Assembly (NCBI GenBank): GCA_029379385.1
Contig: CM055605.1
Location: 7,909,001 to 7,973,000, forward strand
Direction: 5' to 3'
DNA from: Quillaja saponaria
Taxonomy: Eukaryota; Streptophyta; Magnoliopsida; Fabales; Quillajaceae
DNA: 64,000 nt
Below are positions 23,183 to 36,289 of this stretch, piece after piece. The position numbers were made by a program, and so were the translations under genes. The notes beneath the pieces were generated by a model that saw only the letters and a list, made by a program, of their open reading frames with translations, did no database searches and was not told the DNA's origin. Numbering within the stretch: position 1 is the first letter of the stretch; each line of letters opens with the position of its first letter.

Positions 23183-23710
23183 TCACAAACTTGTGGATAG
23201 TGGTAGAGATGCTGGCTTACTAATTGATTGCTGTACATAGAGAAGTTTTGAGGGCTGCTCATATTTTTTGTTCATGTTGAAATATATTTGATTATTGGGT
23301 TTTCTTCCTTTTTATTTTATCTTTTAAAATTTGTGCCTCTCTGCTTGTGTATAATATTGTAGTTCTGAGTTTTGTATAAGATAAGATAAGAAGACAGAGA
23401 AAAGAGGAAAATTTTAGACAGGGAAGAAAGGAAAATCCCTGTAAATATATAACTATTGATGGTGACAATATTGAATTAATTAATGTTTGGTCAGTGTGAA
23501 TTATGGTCGCGATTCAAGATATGTTTTTTCAGAAAGGCAAAGGCTTTCAACTTGTGGTGTGTTTGCTGCCACTTTTAAATGATTTCGTTTCATTCTTAAA
23601 ATAAAATTATAAATACCTTCACAAATTTGTTCATGATCGACGCATGAGAAATTGGAATATGAGATGTAGACTCAGACACAAATCGAATGCATGCCATATT
23701 AATAAACATG

Positions 23711-23895
23711 TCCCTTTAAAGAGAGGCATCCTTTTTACAACCCCGTAGTTTTTATGTTTCGAGGGATGACATTGTTTTTTTTTATATATATTTAGCGGTT
23801 TCAAGTTAGTTTCATGGCCCTATAAAGAGAGGTATTCTTTTATAACCCATAGTTTTATAGTTTGGATGTTTGAGGGATGACATTGCATTTTATAC
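23711..23895 (+). repeat. Two-copy tandem repeat, period about 107 bp
   Basis: Both copies carry 'aaagagaggcatcctttt' or a close variant, then an 'accc..tagttttta' segment and 'gagggatgacattg'. Copy 1 spans about 23711-23785, copy 2 about 23818-23895. It lies in spacer DNA after the HD-Zip gene. Confidence 0.7.
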
Positions 23896-24065
23896 ATTTA
23901 GAGTTTAATTAGTTTATTCACACTTTGAATTATTAAACTGTCTGAACCAGTTTAATCGCACTTCGATTAATTTTAAGTTTGATTAATGCAAGTCATCAAA
24001 CTAGAGAATTTATAGAAACCAATGTTTTAAGAACATATTTTAAGAAGTATTTTTTATTTTTATTA

Positions 24066-24210
24066 GTTAGAGTATATTATAGTCCATGATTTATGTTTGA
24101 TTATTAGTCTTATACTAGGATAGGTTCATTGTACAGTTTATATATACAGACTTTCTCTATGTAATCAAATTATTTCATTCTCATATAATACAAAATCATC
24201 ATTAGATTCA
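24066..24210 (+). repeat. Left LTR of the TRIM element
   Basis: It matches the right LTR along its length but is about 40 bp shorter, mainly because the right copy has extra sequence around 'gctaggtttgctaggtttg'. The divergence between the two LTRs suggests the insertion is not recent. Confidence 0.75.
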
Positions 24211-24213
24211 AGT

Positions 24214-24225
24214 TAGTATCAGAGG
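24214..24225 (+). other. Primer-binding site, tRNA-Met type
   Basis: TAGTATCAGAGG differs at two positions from TGGTATCAGAGC, the complement of the initiator tRNA-Met 3' end that most plant LTR elements use. It lies three bases after the left LTR, as expected. Confidence 0.75.
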
Positions 24226-24412
24226 TTACCTCAACCCATTCCGCAACCCCTTCCTCAACCTCACCTTCTATCAGCCTTCTTCTAGACATTGACTTCTCTT
24301 TTTGATTTGAGCTTGCTCTTAGCTCCCCTTATCTCACCATAACAAACAACTCATTTCTTCCTTTCAAATATATATTATTTATTACATATCTTCATATGTC
24401 CTTGAGCACATA

Positions 24413-24660
24413 CTCAGACTATCCTGCTTTAGACATACCTAAACATGGCTTAGAGAAACAAAATCTTCCTACCTGTTATATGTCGCCTTATACATCCTTG
24501 AATATGTACTCAGATTGTCCTGCATGAGACATCCTTGAACATGGCTTAGGAAAGCAAAATCTCCTACCTGTTATATGTCACACATACTTAGACAACCCTA
24601 CTTGAGACATACCTAAACATGGCTTGGGGAAGCACAATCCCTTACCTGTTATACTCTACC
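24413..24660 (+). repeat. Three imperfect tandem repeats inside the TRIM element
   Basis: Units start at about 24413 (96 bp), 24509 (78 bp) and 24587 (about 74 bp). Each has 'ctcaga' or 'cttaga', then 'gagacat' or 'tagacat', 'aacatggctta' or a close variant, and 'tacctgttata'. They fill much of the internal region, which is unusual for a TRIM. Confidence 0.8.
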
Positions 24661-24768
24661 TCATAAGTATCAAAACAAATATTATTTTATCTACAGGAGA
24701 CACTTCATCAGTTTGATTTCCAAACTCAAGCTAGTTTCAAGTCAACTGTCTTGAGTTTAAGAGGGAGA

Positions 24769-24954
24769 GTTAGAGTATATTATAGCTTATGATTAATTGT
24801 CCATGATCTATACATGATTATTGTACTTAGTCTTATACTAGGCTAGGTTTGCTAGGTTTGCTAGGTCAACTTATATAACCTATATATATATAGGCTTTTT
24901 CTATGTAATCAAATTATCTCATTCTCATATAATACCAAATCATTATTAGATTCA
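24769..24954 (+). repeat. Right LTR of the TRIM element
   Basis: It follows the purine-rich 'aagagggagag' at 24758-24768, which serves as the polypurine tract. It contains two copies of 'gctaggttt' that are absent from the left LTR. Confidence 0.75.
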
Positions 24955-27900
24955 AATTTATCAATCTCCACTTTTTATAGGAGTCAGTAAAAACATCAAA
25001 TATGAAGGAAGGAACAATAGAATGTCATGGATATGAATCTTTCGAACAGGTTTGAATTTAACAATACTATACACAGTACAGACATGTACAAACGAAACAA
25101 AGACGTTCTTTTATAGAATTGGGCAAGCATCCAAAAACATGCCTAAAAAGCATGGCTGTTCTCCACCTCTTTAAGGAGGAAAACTTTTAACTATTTTAGT
25201 ACTGTTACATGATGGTAGACATTTGATTAATCACTCAAAAAGATGTGATTGAAATAATAAGACATAATTAAATTTAGCTGTTAAATAAGAATTTATATAA
25301 TGTCTTCAATTTATATAATGTCTAATGTGTGTTGATGGTTTGATTGAATTTAGTGCTTCTCTTTCTCAATAGCACAGTGTTTTATTTCAATTTCAATGCT
25401 TGCATGCATTTTTTTCATAATATTAAATTAAGGGGAAATAGTTTACCTTGACTTATTCTTCGTTTATCACTTAATACTCTCTATGTTCTGATCAGCTGAT
25501 TTTTTTAATTAAGTTTAATCCTGATTGTATAAAAAAAAAAACAAAAGTCATGCCTGAAAGTTGATAATTCATGCAAGCCATGCTCTTTGCAACCGAATGC
25601 TATAGAGAAGACTTTCACTATGGTTTAATTTTAAATATGCAACCGACTATTGGCCAACTTCCAAGTCCTCATTGGCAGACTGGGAGTCACATGTATAATA
25701 AAATATAAATGAAAGGACATGCCGTAATCATTTAAATAGAAAGTTCAACTGCCACTAATTGTATGTCACCCAATGATTTGTCCTACGTTTTGCACCCATC
25801 TCCTTCTTGATTTCACAAAGAAATTTAATCAATTTGCTTATTAGGAAACATACACGAATGATGTTGTCAATAAGATTGACAATTTCTTTTAAATTTTTTC
25901 AAAGATCGTGATGACAATGAGCAAAGAATTATCCCTATAACTAATGTATTAATAACTTCGATTTATAAGTCTAATTTGCATCTCTAAGTGGTGGGACTGG
26001 CTGACCCCATATGATGAGGATTGAGGAGGAATTGAACCAATGCCTTTTCAACCCTTTGGAAAGATAGTGATTTTTCTTAATTGATGGGTTATAATGATGA
26101 CGCATAAATTCATTAACATCTTTATCGTATGTGAGAAGCAGCCAAATAGTTATAGAAGATAATAAAGGATACACACAAGAAAATAATGAATTGGTCAAGT
26201 TGTGGGGCATGCATGCAAAGTTTCAAGACCTTGGCCCTCCTAATCCTCATACATACCCTAATCCATGCCCTAATTTATGTGATGTGAATGTGTTTCTTTA
26301 ACTACAATAATGTGTATCACTATCAAATAAAATTTTAACTCTTGGCTAGTCAATTCTGAATTTGTTTAAAAGAACGAATGAAATCTTAGTATTGAGAACC
26401 TTGTTAACCAAGAAACATGCAGTTACCTAACAAAGCACGTTTGGACATTTGTGCTTTAATTTAGTACCTTCCTGAAATTTCTTTCCCAATTTCTGTTTCT
26501 TTTTCTTTTATTATCTGACTATATACAAAGAAAGTAAAATCCTTTTTCATACTTTTCGTTTGGATAAGACTTGGGTTTCATGAAAAGTGAACACTCTTAG
26601 TAGTGGCAATATCATTTTATATCTTTTAAGCCATATCATATATTGTCATATATGGCTACCATGTCAATATTTCTCCAAGTTGTATATGAGAAACAAGTAA
26701 GAGCTTCAATAAAAAATGGATGGAGTGAGAGGCTACCACGTATTTTGTAGAATGAAGATTCTTTACGTCTCCAGGTTTTAGGAATGATTACTGATTATTA
26801 CATGATTTTTTTTATTTTTTATTTTTAATGTGACTGATCATTGTTTCACAGGTTTAATATCTTAAAATTTTTTGAGTGATTTGACAACTCTCAATTGATT
26901 GAGGAATTTGATTATCAGCATAATTTCTTAACGCAAATCTCGCTTTTCAATGTTGATGTGAATGAGGAAAATAACCTTTAAGTTGTGTTCAAACTCAGTA
27001 AATAGGAATTAGAATTAGAATTGAAATTATAAAACTCAAAATTAAAATTCAATTAATTTTAATTTTAGTTAAATTGAAATTGGTTAGGTTACAAAATAAA
27101 AATTTATATTACATAAAAAATTACAAGTAAAATTATGTTTCAAGTACTTAGATAATTATCATTATCTACGTGTACTTACCCAATCTAAAACACTTTTAAC
27201 TCATTGTAATAGATTGTATAATATAATATTATACAATATATTATGTTATATAATTATATTATTGTATTTTTTTTTTTCATTATATAATTTTTTAATATTA
27301 TATTATTATTATAAAAATTAACTAAATAATTTGATATTATCATATTATTTTTATAGTATGGGCCAAAACCGACTTACATATAACAAAACAAAAAATGACG
27401 TTGGATAGCATAAATATAGTGGTGCCTTCTTCAACACGCAAGAAACAATTAAAATATAACTTTGGTTAATGTATAAACACATACTTAGCCAGGCGTTGAG
27501 ATATGGAAAAATAATAAAAATAAAAGAAAAACTTTTTGACTTTGAGAAACCTCTCAAACCTCATTCTTATCTGTTGAACTTTGAAAAAAAAAATAGAGAA
27601 AAATAACAAATGATATAAAGTAAAATTTTGACTAGAACAAACAAAATTAACATAATAATCCAAGTTATATGGTAGCAGTTGGTGATGGTGTCATTGCACA
27701 TATGATTAGTATAATGGATGTGGACCAAAAATTAAGAAAAATATATTTAATGGAAATTTTGGGTCATCATCTTTCAATTTGATTGGATAAAAATATGATT
27801 TCTCAAATTTATGTTTTACTTTGTTCCTTTCTAATTAGATGCAATCCATTTATTTGAGAAAACATCAATATTTGTGAGATTAAAACACATACTAAACATG

Positions 27901-28770
27901 AATTTAGAACAACATATAATTACGCATCCAATTTGATTAGGCTGCCAAATGAGTTTACTACCTTTCCCCTATGGTCATCTTTTTCCTTATATACCACTCA
28001 TCACTTGTAGCAATGCTTTTACTATTCTGCTGACTAAGCCTAACTTTTGAAATTGGCTAATTTACTTTAGATTTGTAAGCAAATCTCCCAAATCATAACA
28101 AAAATTTGGTCTAATCAGATTAAGATGTTGGAAAAACTATTTTTCATGTGAATTTGATTAACTATATAGACCTTTTCTCTTTACTTTGTCAATGATTAAA
28201 AAGGAATACTTAAATGTCTACAGCCTATCTCTGCCTAAGAATTTCAAACCTAATGTACTGGTAGTAAAAGCAAATGAAAACAATTAGGGGGTTAAAGAGA
28301 ATTATGTCTGCCACTTAGCTCAAATCAAATTTCACATAGGCATCCAGATTCTTAACACAACCATTTCAAGATGGAAAAATAAACTATTTTCTACAACAAA
28401 ACAAACCTGTAACTCTGCAATTCTTGAAGTACTAGCTTGAAACAAACTTAGCAAATATAAGAACATGAAATTTATCTTCTGTAAATTAAGAATAACTTAA
28501 AACAAGATAGAAGACGTAATATCCATCCATCACTATACAAGCCGGCATGTTATTTAAACAGGGCAACAAATATACAGTCATCTTGCATTCTGCACGATTA
28601 CGCCCAAGTTTAGTACTGTCTTTTCTTCTTTTTTTTCTTTTTCTGTTCTTTTTTTGGGGGAAGGGTGTTATGGGAACTATTCTTCAACCCTGAAGGATTC
28701 AGAAATTTATACATAATTACTGAAAACCTAAACTTATCATTACCTATGATGTTTTGCCCTGTCACATGGG
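24955..28770. other. AT-rich spacer between the TRIM element and the LIN37-like gene
   Basis: No gene is supported on either strand. Short open frames on the minus strand (for example 25971-26210) consist of low-complexity translation and match nothing. The last 200 bases belong to the 3' UTR of the minus-strand gene that ends at 28771. Confidence 0.5.
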
Positions 28771-31700
28771 TCAGTTGCCAGCAGCTACATCATTTCTAAG
28801 CTGTTCTACTGGCGGTGGAAGCAGAAGTCCAAGCCTACTTCTGTACCTTGCAATACGGTGTAACCGTTCTTCCCTTAATCTACAAGCATGATGACATAGT
28901 AAGTATTTCATAGTTTCCATTATGATTTTCTTGATCAGTTCAAATTACGTTTTATCCAAATAGATTACAAAGTTGTACTTTTCCTTTTCAGTATGCAACT
29001 CCAATAGAAAACTTGTAACCTCCAATAAGACGGTATAGAACATGTAAAACCTTCCTAGATCAATCAAGCAGTGTGATTTATGAATATGAAGTAAAAAAGA
29101 AACTACTTTACTGGTTAACCTGTCATACTAACTCATACAAATTGGGACAATGTATTCAACTTTGGCATGAAATAGACCCAGTTAGGTACTCTCTTACCTG
29201 AATGGAACCGTAAAAGGATTGATTGGTCACTATACTGCCTTAAGTGAATCTAATTCTAAAGGTTCCACACAAGTTTAACTTTGTTATGCCACAAAAATCT
29301 TATCCCTTCTCAGCAAGCATGGGTTTATTGCATCATATAATTTTGAATGACACAAATAAGCATTATGATTTCCATTTCAAATAACTCGGGGCAATTTTGT
29401 TTATGTCATAATTTTCCAAACATATTTCCATATGTTTATATGTTACCTTACGAAATATATCACGTTCATTTCATAGGGTCAAACCTGCAATCTAGACAGT
29501 TTAGTTTTTAGCTTTTAGGACTATCGAGCAGTTGAAGTGTTAAACAAAATTAAATATTCAATTTAGAAGTTAACCAAAGAATTTTTAGCTTATCACCATT
29601 TAAGTTCTTTACAGCACCAAGTGACTGCAAAACATCTCAACTAGCCCATCAAATATAACTACCCTCTTGGCCCGTGCATATTGCCTTACTACAAAAGGGA
29701 GACTTAGTAGTGCAACGTGGGAAAACAACAGTTGAGATCTTGAGAAGTAGATGTTGTTTAATACCTTAACTTAGGAGACAATCAATGTCAGTTTTATCCA
29801 TGAAAGTAATTAACAAAGAAGAGACCACAAATGTCAGTAAAGTTGTTGGATCCAGAGAATCCATTGAACCGAGTGTTACCAGCATCATGGAGTATCTCAA
29901 TTTACATAGGTTTTACAATTTGCTGCAAGGCTGGATTTTAGCTCCAATCCTCAACCCTTTTTTACAGGGGGAGAGAGAGCAGAAGAGAGATTACATTTTT
30001 TTTCTAGAAAATATATACAATGAGCTGTAGCAATGTCAAAAGCAATTAGATGAAATAATAATTTTTCTTCCGTATCTCCTATGTTTTTGGTTTCATGGGC
30101 AAATTTCAGATTTATAGAAAATAATAATTTCTCTTTATGGTATCCAGTATCCACATAAAAGTAATGAACGGTTTTAATGAATGTTGTGCAAGAATTAACT
30201 GAACCCAGCCATGAATTGTGCTGACCTTAATTTAAAAATATATGAGGAATTTATACAAAAGATTAACCAGGAGAAGAGGAAACTTACTGTGCTCGAACTT
30301 TTTTAGCACGTCTAATGTGTATCTTCAACAGATCTTTCTCTGAAAAATTCTCAACAGACTCCTCATCCTGAAAAAAGAGGTGGGTATACTTTAGAGCATA
30401 ACCATTGATGAATCAAATCTGTTATAAGAAACATGCCTAATAAGAAAACAGTGACTTTCAACTTATTTCCATTTGGGAACTCCAGAAACTTACAAAATTG
30501 CCTGTTCAACAGTGTAATATAGTTTTTCTCTTAATCTACAAGTGTGTAAGCAAAAGAAAAAGCACTCTAAGTCTCTAACAAAGACCAGACACACAATTTT
30601 TTCTTTTTAAATAACAGGGACTTCTCTACATGTGCATGGCCATATGCAATTAAGGGTAACACAGACTCGTCTATTGTGACACACAGGAATGAAAAATGCA
30701 CACATTCAGAAGATAGGTTGACCTGTTTTGACTCGGGAACATTATGGTTTCTACACAATTTCTTTACAATTATACAATACTGCTTAGTTATCCACTAAAA
30801 TAATCATACAGCACTCCATGTAAATAGAATTATCAAGAAATTCATTAACATGATTCTATGAAAGCATTCAGGATCAGTCTAGAATTCTGCTTCGTGCCTT
30901 TATACAATTAAGATATCCTCACTAGATATGGCAGTAGCCTCAAATATATGTATGTCACTTACAAGATGCTCAAGAACAAGTAAATAATTGAGACAGCCAG
31001 CCCGGAATTATGGCTCACGCCAAAACACAGGCCTATTATATTTGTGTATAATCATTTCCACATGTTAGCACTAAATGAAGAAAAAATTAAAATTTATCCA
31101 AATGGGCATTAGGGTCATGGAACAATGTGTAGATTGGATCAGTTCCAATAAGTTCCTGAAGCCTACCAGCAGTTACATCATCTAGGAGCATTCAGAGCTC
31201 CCAGAACAAATAAATCAACCAAAAATTTAATTTGATACAGTGGTAATTGAGAAAATCATCCATTTCAAAATAAATGAAAACGGAAAACAATGAAAGTAAT
31301 AATGTCCACATATCTAGTACTGGATGGTTTTTGTATCAGACTTGAAATGGTTAAAACATCGTATATTTTAAGACACTAGTAAGACAGGCTAATACATGAC
31401 AAAAATGTCATTAGAGAGCACACAAGCTACACATTTTTGTGAATGAAGCTCAAAAAACTGTTCCTGTTTATAAGAAAGACTGAGCATAACCCTTGTTTTA
31501 TTATCTATCCCCTTCAATCATTGCAATAACTACGAACATATTACCAGGTAGAGGCAATTCACAATATTCACTTCAATTTCGGGATCTCCAGGATTCTCTC
31601 TATTAGCTGGTCAAATTTAATAAACAGACTATTTAACAGGCTCTACTAGAAATATCAACTTTCCCAGGAAACTATTCTGATTTTCAAATATGAGAATCTG

Positions 31701-34700
31701 AAAGAGATCATCCAAGAGAAGCCATATAACCTTCTGCTTGATTCACTAACCTACGATTATTATTCATCTTAAATCTTAACATTATCAGCAAAGGCACAAA
31801 ACAGAACATGAAAATCAACATTTCTTCCTGTTTTCGAAACAACATTTGGCTAATGAGAAGTAGACAGTAGTAGTTAATCTGAATAACCAACCTCTTCCTC
31901 CTCATCTTTGTCCTCCTCCTTGTTTGACAAGGGTGTACCCACCATTGATGCAGGCAATGGTTTGGGAAGTACATTTATACCATTTCCATATTGTGGCTGC
32001 AAAGTGAAAAGGAAAAATATAAAATAAAATAAAGTGCACCAAAATTTAATGAATACATTACAAAGTTATCAAGTAATATCGAAAAGCTTATCTCAGACAA
32101 TGCATCATGAGGCACACGAAGGGGAAAGAAACTAAAGGCATAATCATGGGACACAAAAGAAACTAAAGAGAATAGTTGAGCTTAACATTCTTTCTCAGTG
32201 AAATCCTTCAGAAATCATAGTCTACACTCTACGTAAGCCAGGGAAAAATCAAATGCAAAAATTTGTCTAATTGCTTTTCCCTCTATGATAATAGAAAACG
32301 CAATTCATTGAGACATTAAATTTATCCTACATAATTCAAACACTAACTAATTGAGACATAATTTATTAATTATGAAATGATATCCCATATTTGTTATATT
32401 AAGGACACGACAAACAAAATTTTTGCAGTGTTGCTAATTTAAATTGAGTTAAATTTATGAAGACATTGCTTTATAATATCTACAGCTTGCTTAAGGGAAG
32501 TTTTGGATGGAAAAAACATATTCTGAGTCTTGGGCAAAAGTTAGTGTTCTGATTGTAATCAAAGGATAGTGTAAAGTTGTACCTATAGATGAGTTACTCA
32601 GTTTTTCCAAAACAAAAAATACATATAGAGTTATAGAATTTGTTAGGCATATAAAGTACATTATAGAGCAAAACTGTGCGTCCACACCAAAAGGAATACC
32701 AGATACAAATCAAACCTGACTTTCTTCAGATAAACCATTCCTCAACCATGATCTACAAAGAGCATATAGAGAAGCCCCATCCGTTATTCTAACCTTAAAA
32801 CATGAAGAATAGGTAAGCTTTTCAGAAAACTTGGATGTTAACTCGAGGCATAAATGCAAATTTTGTCATGATCTATTTAGAGGAAAGAATCTTCAACAAA
32901 AAATTCAGTGCATCACAATAGATATGACTACATACATGCTACTGGGGCATCCAAGTATCTTAAGAACTAAAATAAAAGTATATATAATTAAAAAAAAGGG
33001 AAGTTGTATAAGTACTTTGAAGTGTAATATACATCTGATGTCAGACAGTCAGCTAATAGGACTCAGAGAAATACTGGTGTATGGTTTGATTTTGATTTGG
33101 AGTCAAGATGGAAGTTCACATAGACAATGTCAGTAAGTAGCAACTACTAGGTCTTGTCATATGTCTCCAGAGTGACCTAGATATCTACAACTACACTCAT
33201 CTGTCTGTCCTCTCTTCATCTGTCTAAGAAACTCTACAAAGAATAACAAGGACAAGGGTGAAATCATGGGCTCTAAAAGACCCAATGGGAACACTAGTAA
33301 CTAATAAGAAAGTTATCATATTCTTTTGCATTTCTTCCACAAATAAGATCAAGAAAATGAGAAAGATTAACAAGCAGAAAGTTATCATATACTTTTGAAT
33401 TTCTTCCATGAAGAAGATCATGAAAATGAGAAAAAACTGCCTTGGTTGTACCACACATAGACTTAAAAAGAAGCTTAGTATTCCCCTACTTGGCCAAAAA
33501 ATATATATTAACAAGAAAATAATAAGAATACCAAGATGACCATTTGGAACAATGAACATCACCACATTTGAGTAAATGACCAAAACTGAACTCTACCTAG
33601 TGTATATAACAGCTCTACCCCTAATTTGAATGATATTTAGCAAATAAACAAATCAGCAGATCATATCATACCTCCACCAACAAACATTATTGTCAGAGCT
33701 GGCACGGTTCAATATTATGTCAATTGAAAATAAAAATCAACTTCTTGTTTAGGTCACTATATTACTTAAGAAAAGCAGTTGCATCCATATAGTTAAGTAC
33801 CAAGATGGTTTTAAAGAATACTGGAAACGTATAAGTAATGCTAGCACTCAGAAGTCAGAAGCAAATGTAGATTGCAATGATTTCATATGAAGGGTCAGCT
33901 TTCAGTCCCTTCCTTTTTGCATAAGTCATGGTACAGGGACACTTTCTGGATGATGGCCATCGATGCATATTGGTCATTCATTAATATTACTAGACTGGAT
34001 ATGACCAAATTAGAGTAGGAAGAATGGAAACAACATCAGGGTTCAGAGCTTAAGATTAAGGATGAAAACTAGGAATACGTAGTCTGAGTTTTGGAATGGC
34101 AGAAACAAGGACAACGCTGTAATAAATATTAATGATCAAAATATAGCAAAGAGAATTCTTTTTTATTTTTTTTATGAAGTTCAAGTTTGCATGAATGACA
34201 TAATCACGCAGAGGAGTGTTATTAGAGCATAGTATGATTGTAGGATACCTACAACAACAAGGATACAGTCACAATAAGTCCACTATGCGTCATGATACAA
34301 GATGTTGTATTATTTAGAATAAAACCATCCACAAGAATGAGCTTTGTGGGCATTAAGATGAAAATCTACAAAAGTGACAATAAGAGGAAAGACAAGGTAA
34401 GTAATGGAACCATTAAAAGATAAAGGGAGAGGATAATTGCTAAAATGGAGATCAAGATAGTTTTCTTATGCACAATGAAGAGGTACACATGCATAAGTTT
34501 AAAACATGAGAGAAAACTCAAGGAAGAAGTGATAGACAAAACTATAAATTAGAAATGCGTGAAAGGTGATATAGCTAGAAGAGATAGAGATATAATCATA
34601 AGAGATGTTAAGAATGAATATTTCAGATAGGGCTAAATGGAAAATAAAAATCATGCAGCAGTTATTCTTTTTCTTCAAATTTTTTTTTTTTTTTTTTTGG

Positions 34701-36128
34701 TTTTGGTTTTGGTTTTGGTTTGTGAGTTTCTAATAGTTTCTTGATAACCTTATCCAAGCAAATGGGACCACAGATAAAATGAGTTTATTCAGCCAAATAA
34801 CTACTTTTGTTATTTTATAAATGACTAAGAGAATATCAAACTTTAAATTACAAATGAATTCATCTTTAGTTTTAAAAAGTTTAATCTAACTTGTCTTTAC
34901 TGCAATACGAGTGGAGAATGCATAGCCAATATCACATATACAAGAATATACATACTTTCCGATCTCTGACCACGGCTAAATTATCATCTCTGCTTGTCTC
35001 CCTGACAGGCAGAAAAGAGATCTATTAAATATTAATTGCACTCCTATGAAAGGGTAAAAGAGATATGTACCATATAAAATTATAACCCATCATGCAGAAT
35101 GTTACCTTGTATCTTTAATATCTTTATAGCCATTGCTATCAGAAACTGATGATGGAGGAACAACCTAAATTTAAAACAATGAGAAAACCAGACCTCAGAG
35201 GCCAATAAAACACAGACACAGAAACACCAAATCTGCAGGTTAAAAACACATCCAAAACAAAAATCTTTTACTCGAGTTCGTAAAATGCAAGGGAATGTTA
35301 AATCCATTGGTAAGTTAGGCCAAGACTTTGCTTGAATTGGCATCTTAAGCCACCAATTTAAATTTTAAACCAGACTTATAGCAAAACTGATATTTATAAC
35401 TGCAAATTGATGAGAAAAGACATACATGATACCATGTTCGCTTAATCCAAGATTCTAATCAATAAGCATCCCACTATAAAAATTGTCAACCGAACCCACA
35501 ATAAAGAAAGAAAGCTTATAGAACTAGAAAAGCTACAAACCTTCGGGTTTGCAGAAACTGGAACACCTTTAATATGGACGGAGCCCGTGACCACTGGGGA
35601 GCCAACATGAGGGTACTGCAAGTAAGGCGGCCTCATCATATGCAAAGGATGGTTCAAACTGTCCATAGGAAGGGAACCAATAGTTTGAACGCCATGGGGG
35701 AATGTGACAACGGGACGAGGAGGGTAACCACTAGGATTCACAACGGTGACCATCTGCTCAGTGGACATGGGCCGAATGCCTTTGGGAAGGAATCCACGGC
35801 CAGAAGATGCGACAGGATAGAGCACACCCTGAGTAGGGTCATGGGGTTTGGCTAATTGTGGGTTTGAATGAGGGCTCGAATTCCGAAAAGGGAGAGGTTG
35901 AGCTGTGTATAGCGCTTGTGATGGATACTGATGGGCGTTCTGGAGGTGGTTGAGTTGAGGTTGAGGTTGAGGGATTGGAGATATGGGTCTTGATGAAGGT
36001 GGATTTGTCAACGGACGAGCAGCCGCTATGGTTGTGCCGGTGGTTGTGATGGTGGCGGTGGGTGTCCTGACAGCCTGAGAGGCGGTTGTAGTGGTTGCTG
36101 TAGTCGTAGGACTGGAATCTACGGCCAT
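28771..36128 (-). CDS. LIN37: LIN37-like subunit of the DREAM cell-cycle repressor complex (354 aa)
   Basis: The exons, in gene order, are 36128-35541, 35164-35106, 35001-34956, 32793-32716, 31996-31892, 30367-30288 and 28879-28771; phases agree and junctions are GT-AG. The start MAVDSS has a near-perfect context (cgccaccATGg). Residues 1-196 are Thr/Pro/Gln-rich and disordered. The diagnostic motif DGASLYALCRSWLRNG at 236-251 corresponds to the PLYPICRAWMRN core of animal LIN37. An acidic run (KEEDKDEEEE) follows, then a basic helix (HIRRAKKVRAQLREERLHRI) ending LLLPPPVEQL. LIN37 scaffolds the MuvB core, which represses cell-cycle genes; plant versions are known in the Arabidopsis DREAM complex. 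The long introns hold repeats, including the block duplicated at 46930. Confidence 0.82.
33308..33445 (+). repeat. Two-copy 69-bp tandem repeat in a LIN37 intron
   Basis: Both copies run 'gaaagttatcatat', 'cttttg.atttcttcca', 'aagatca.gaaaatgagaaa'. They start at 33308 and 33377. Non-coding. Confidence 0.8.
33523..34665 (+). repeat. Intronic block duplicated at 46930-47908
   Basis: From 'taagaataccaagatgacc' to 'atcatgcagcagttat' this intron segment of the LIN37-like gene matches 46930-47908 in the same orientation and order. About 410 bp (34085-34495) is missing from the other copy. The other copy has about 115 bp near 47050-47160 that is absent here. No protein is encoded. It may be a dispersed repeat or a segmental duplication. 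Confidence 0.85.
34680..34722 (+). repeat. Poly-T followed by (GGTTTT)n
   Basis: A T run of about 20 bases is followed by four 'ggtttt' units in an intron of the minus-strand LIN37-like gene. On the coding strand this is an AAAACC repeat followed by poly-A. Confidence 0.85.
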
Positions 36129-36289
36129 GGTGGCGGGGATTTTCAAATTACGTTATGAAAATTTGAAAATTGAAGAGAGCCCACCGGCTTTCATAAATTT
36201 CAGCAACAAAACAAAGCAAATAAAGTTTCTGTTAAGTCTGAGCGCGTTCTGTGTCTTCTTCATTAGCAGCTAATAAAGGAGGGAAAACT

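Larger units (their letters stand above)
24066..24954 (+). mobile_element. TRIM-type short non-autonomous LTR retrotransposon (about 0.89 kb)
   Basis: Two direct repeats, 24066-24210 and 24769-24954, both begin 'gttagagtatattatag'. Both also contain 'tatgtaatcaaattat' and end '..attagattca'. Next to the left repeat is a primer-binding-site-like sequence, and before the right repeat a purine tract. The internal part is only about 560 bp and encodes nothing recognisable. The size and layout are those of a terminal-repeat retrotransposon in miniature, which must be mobilised by other elements. No clean target-site duplication was seen. Confidence 0.8.

Noticed and set aside
24413..24660. Possible CRISPR-like array of spaced repeats
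   Set aside because: Units are adjacent, imperfect and inside an LTR element in a plant nuclear sequence, so a tandem repeat explains them.
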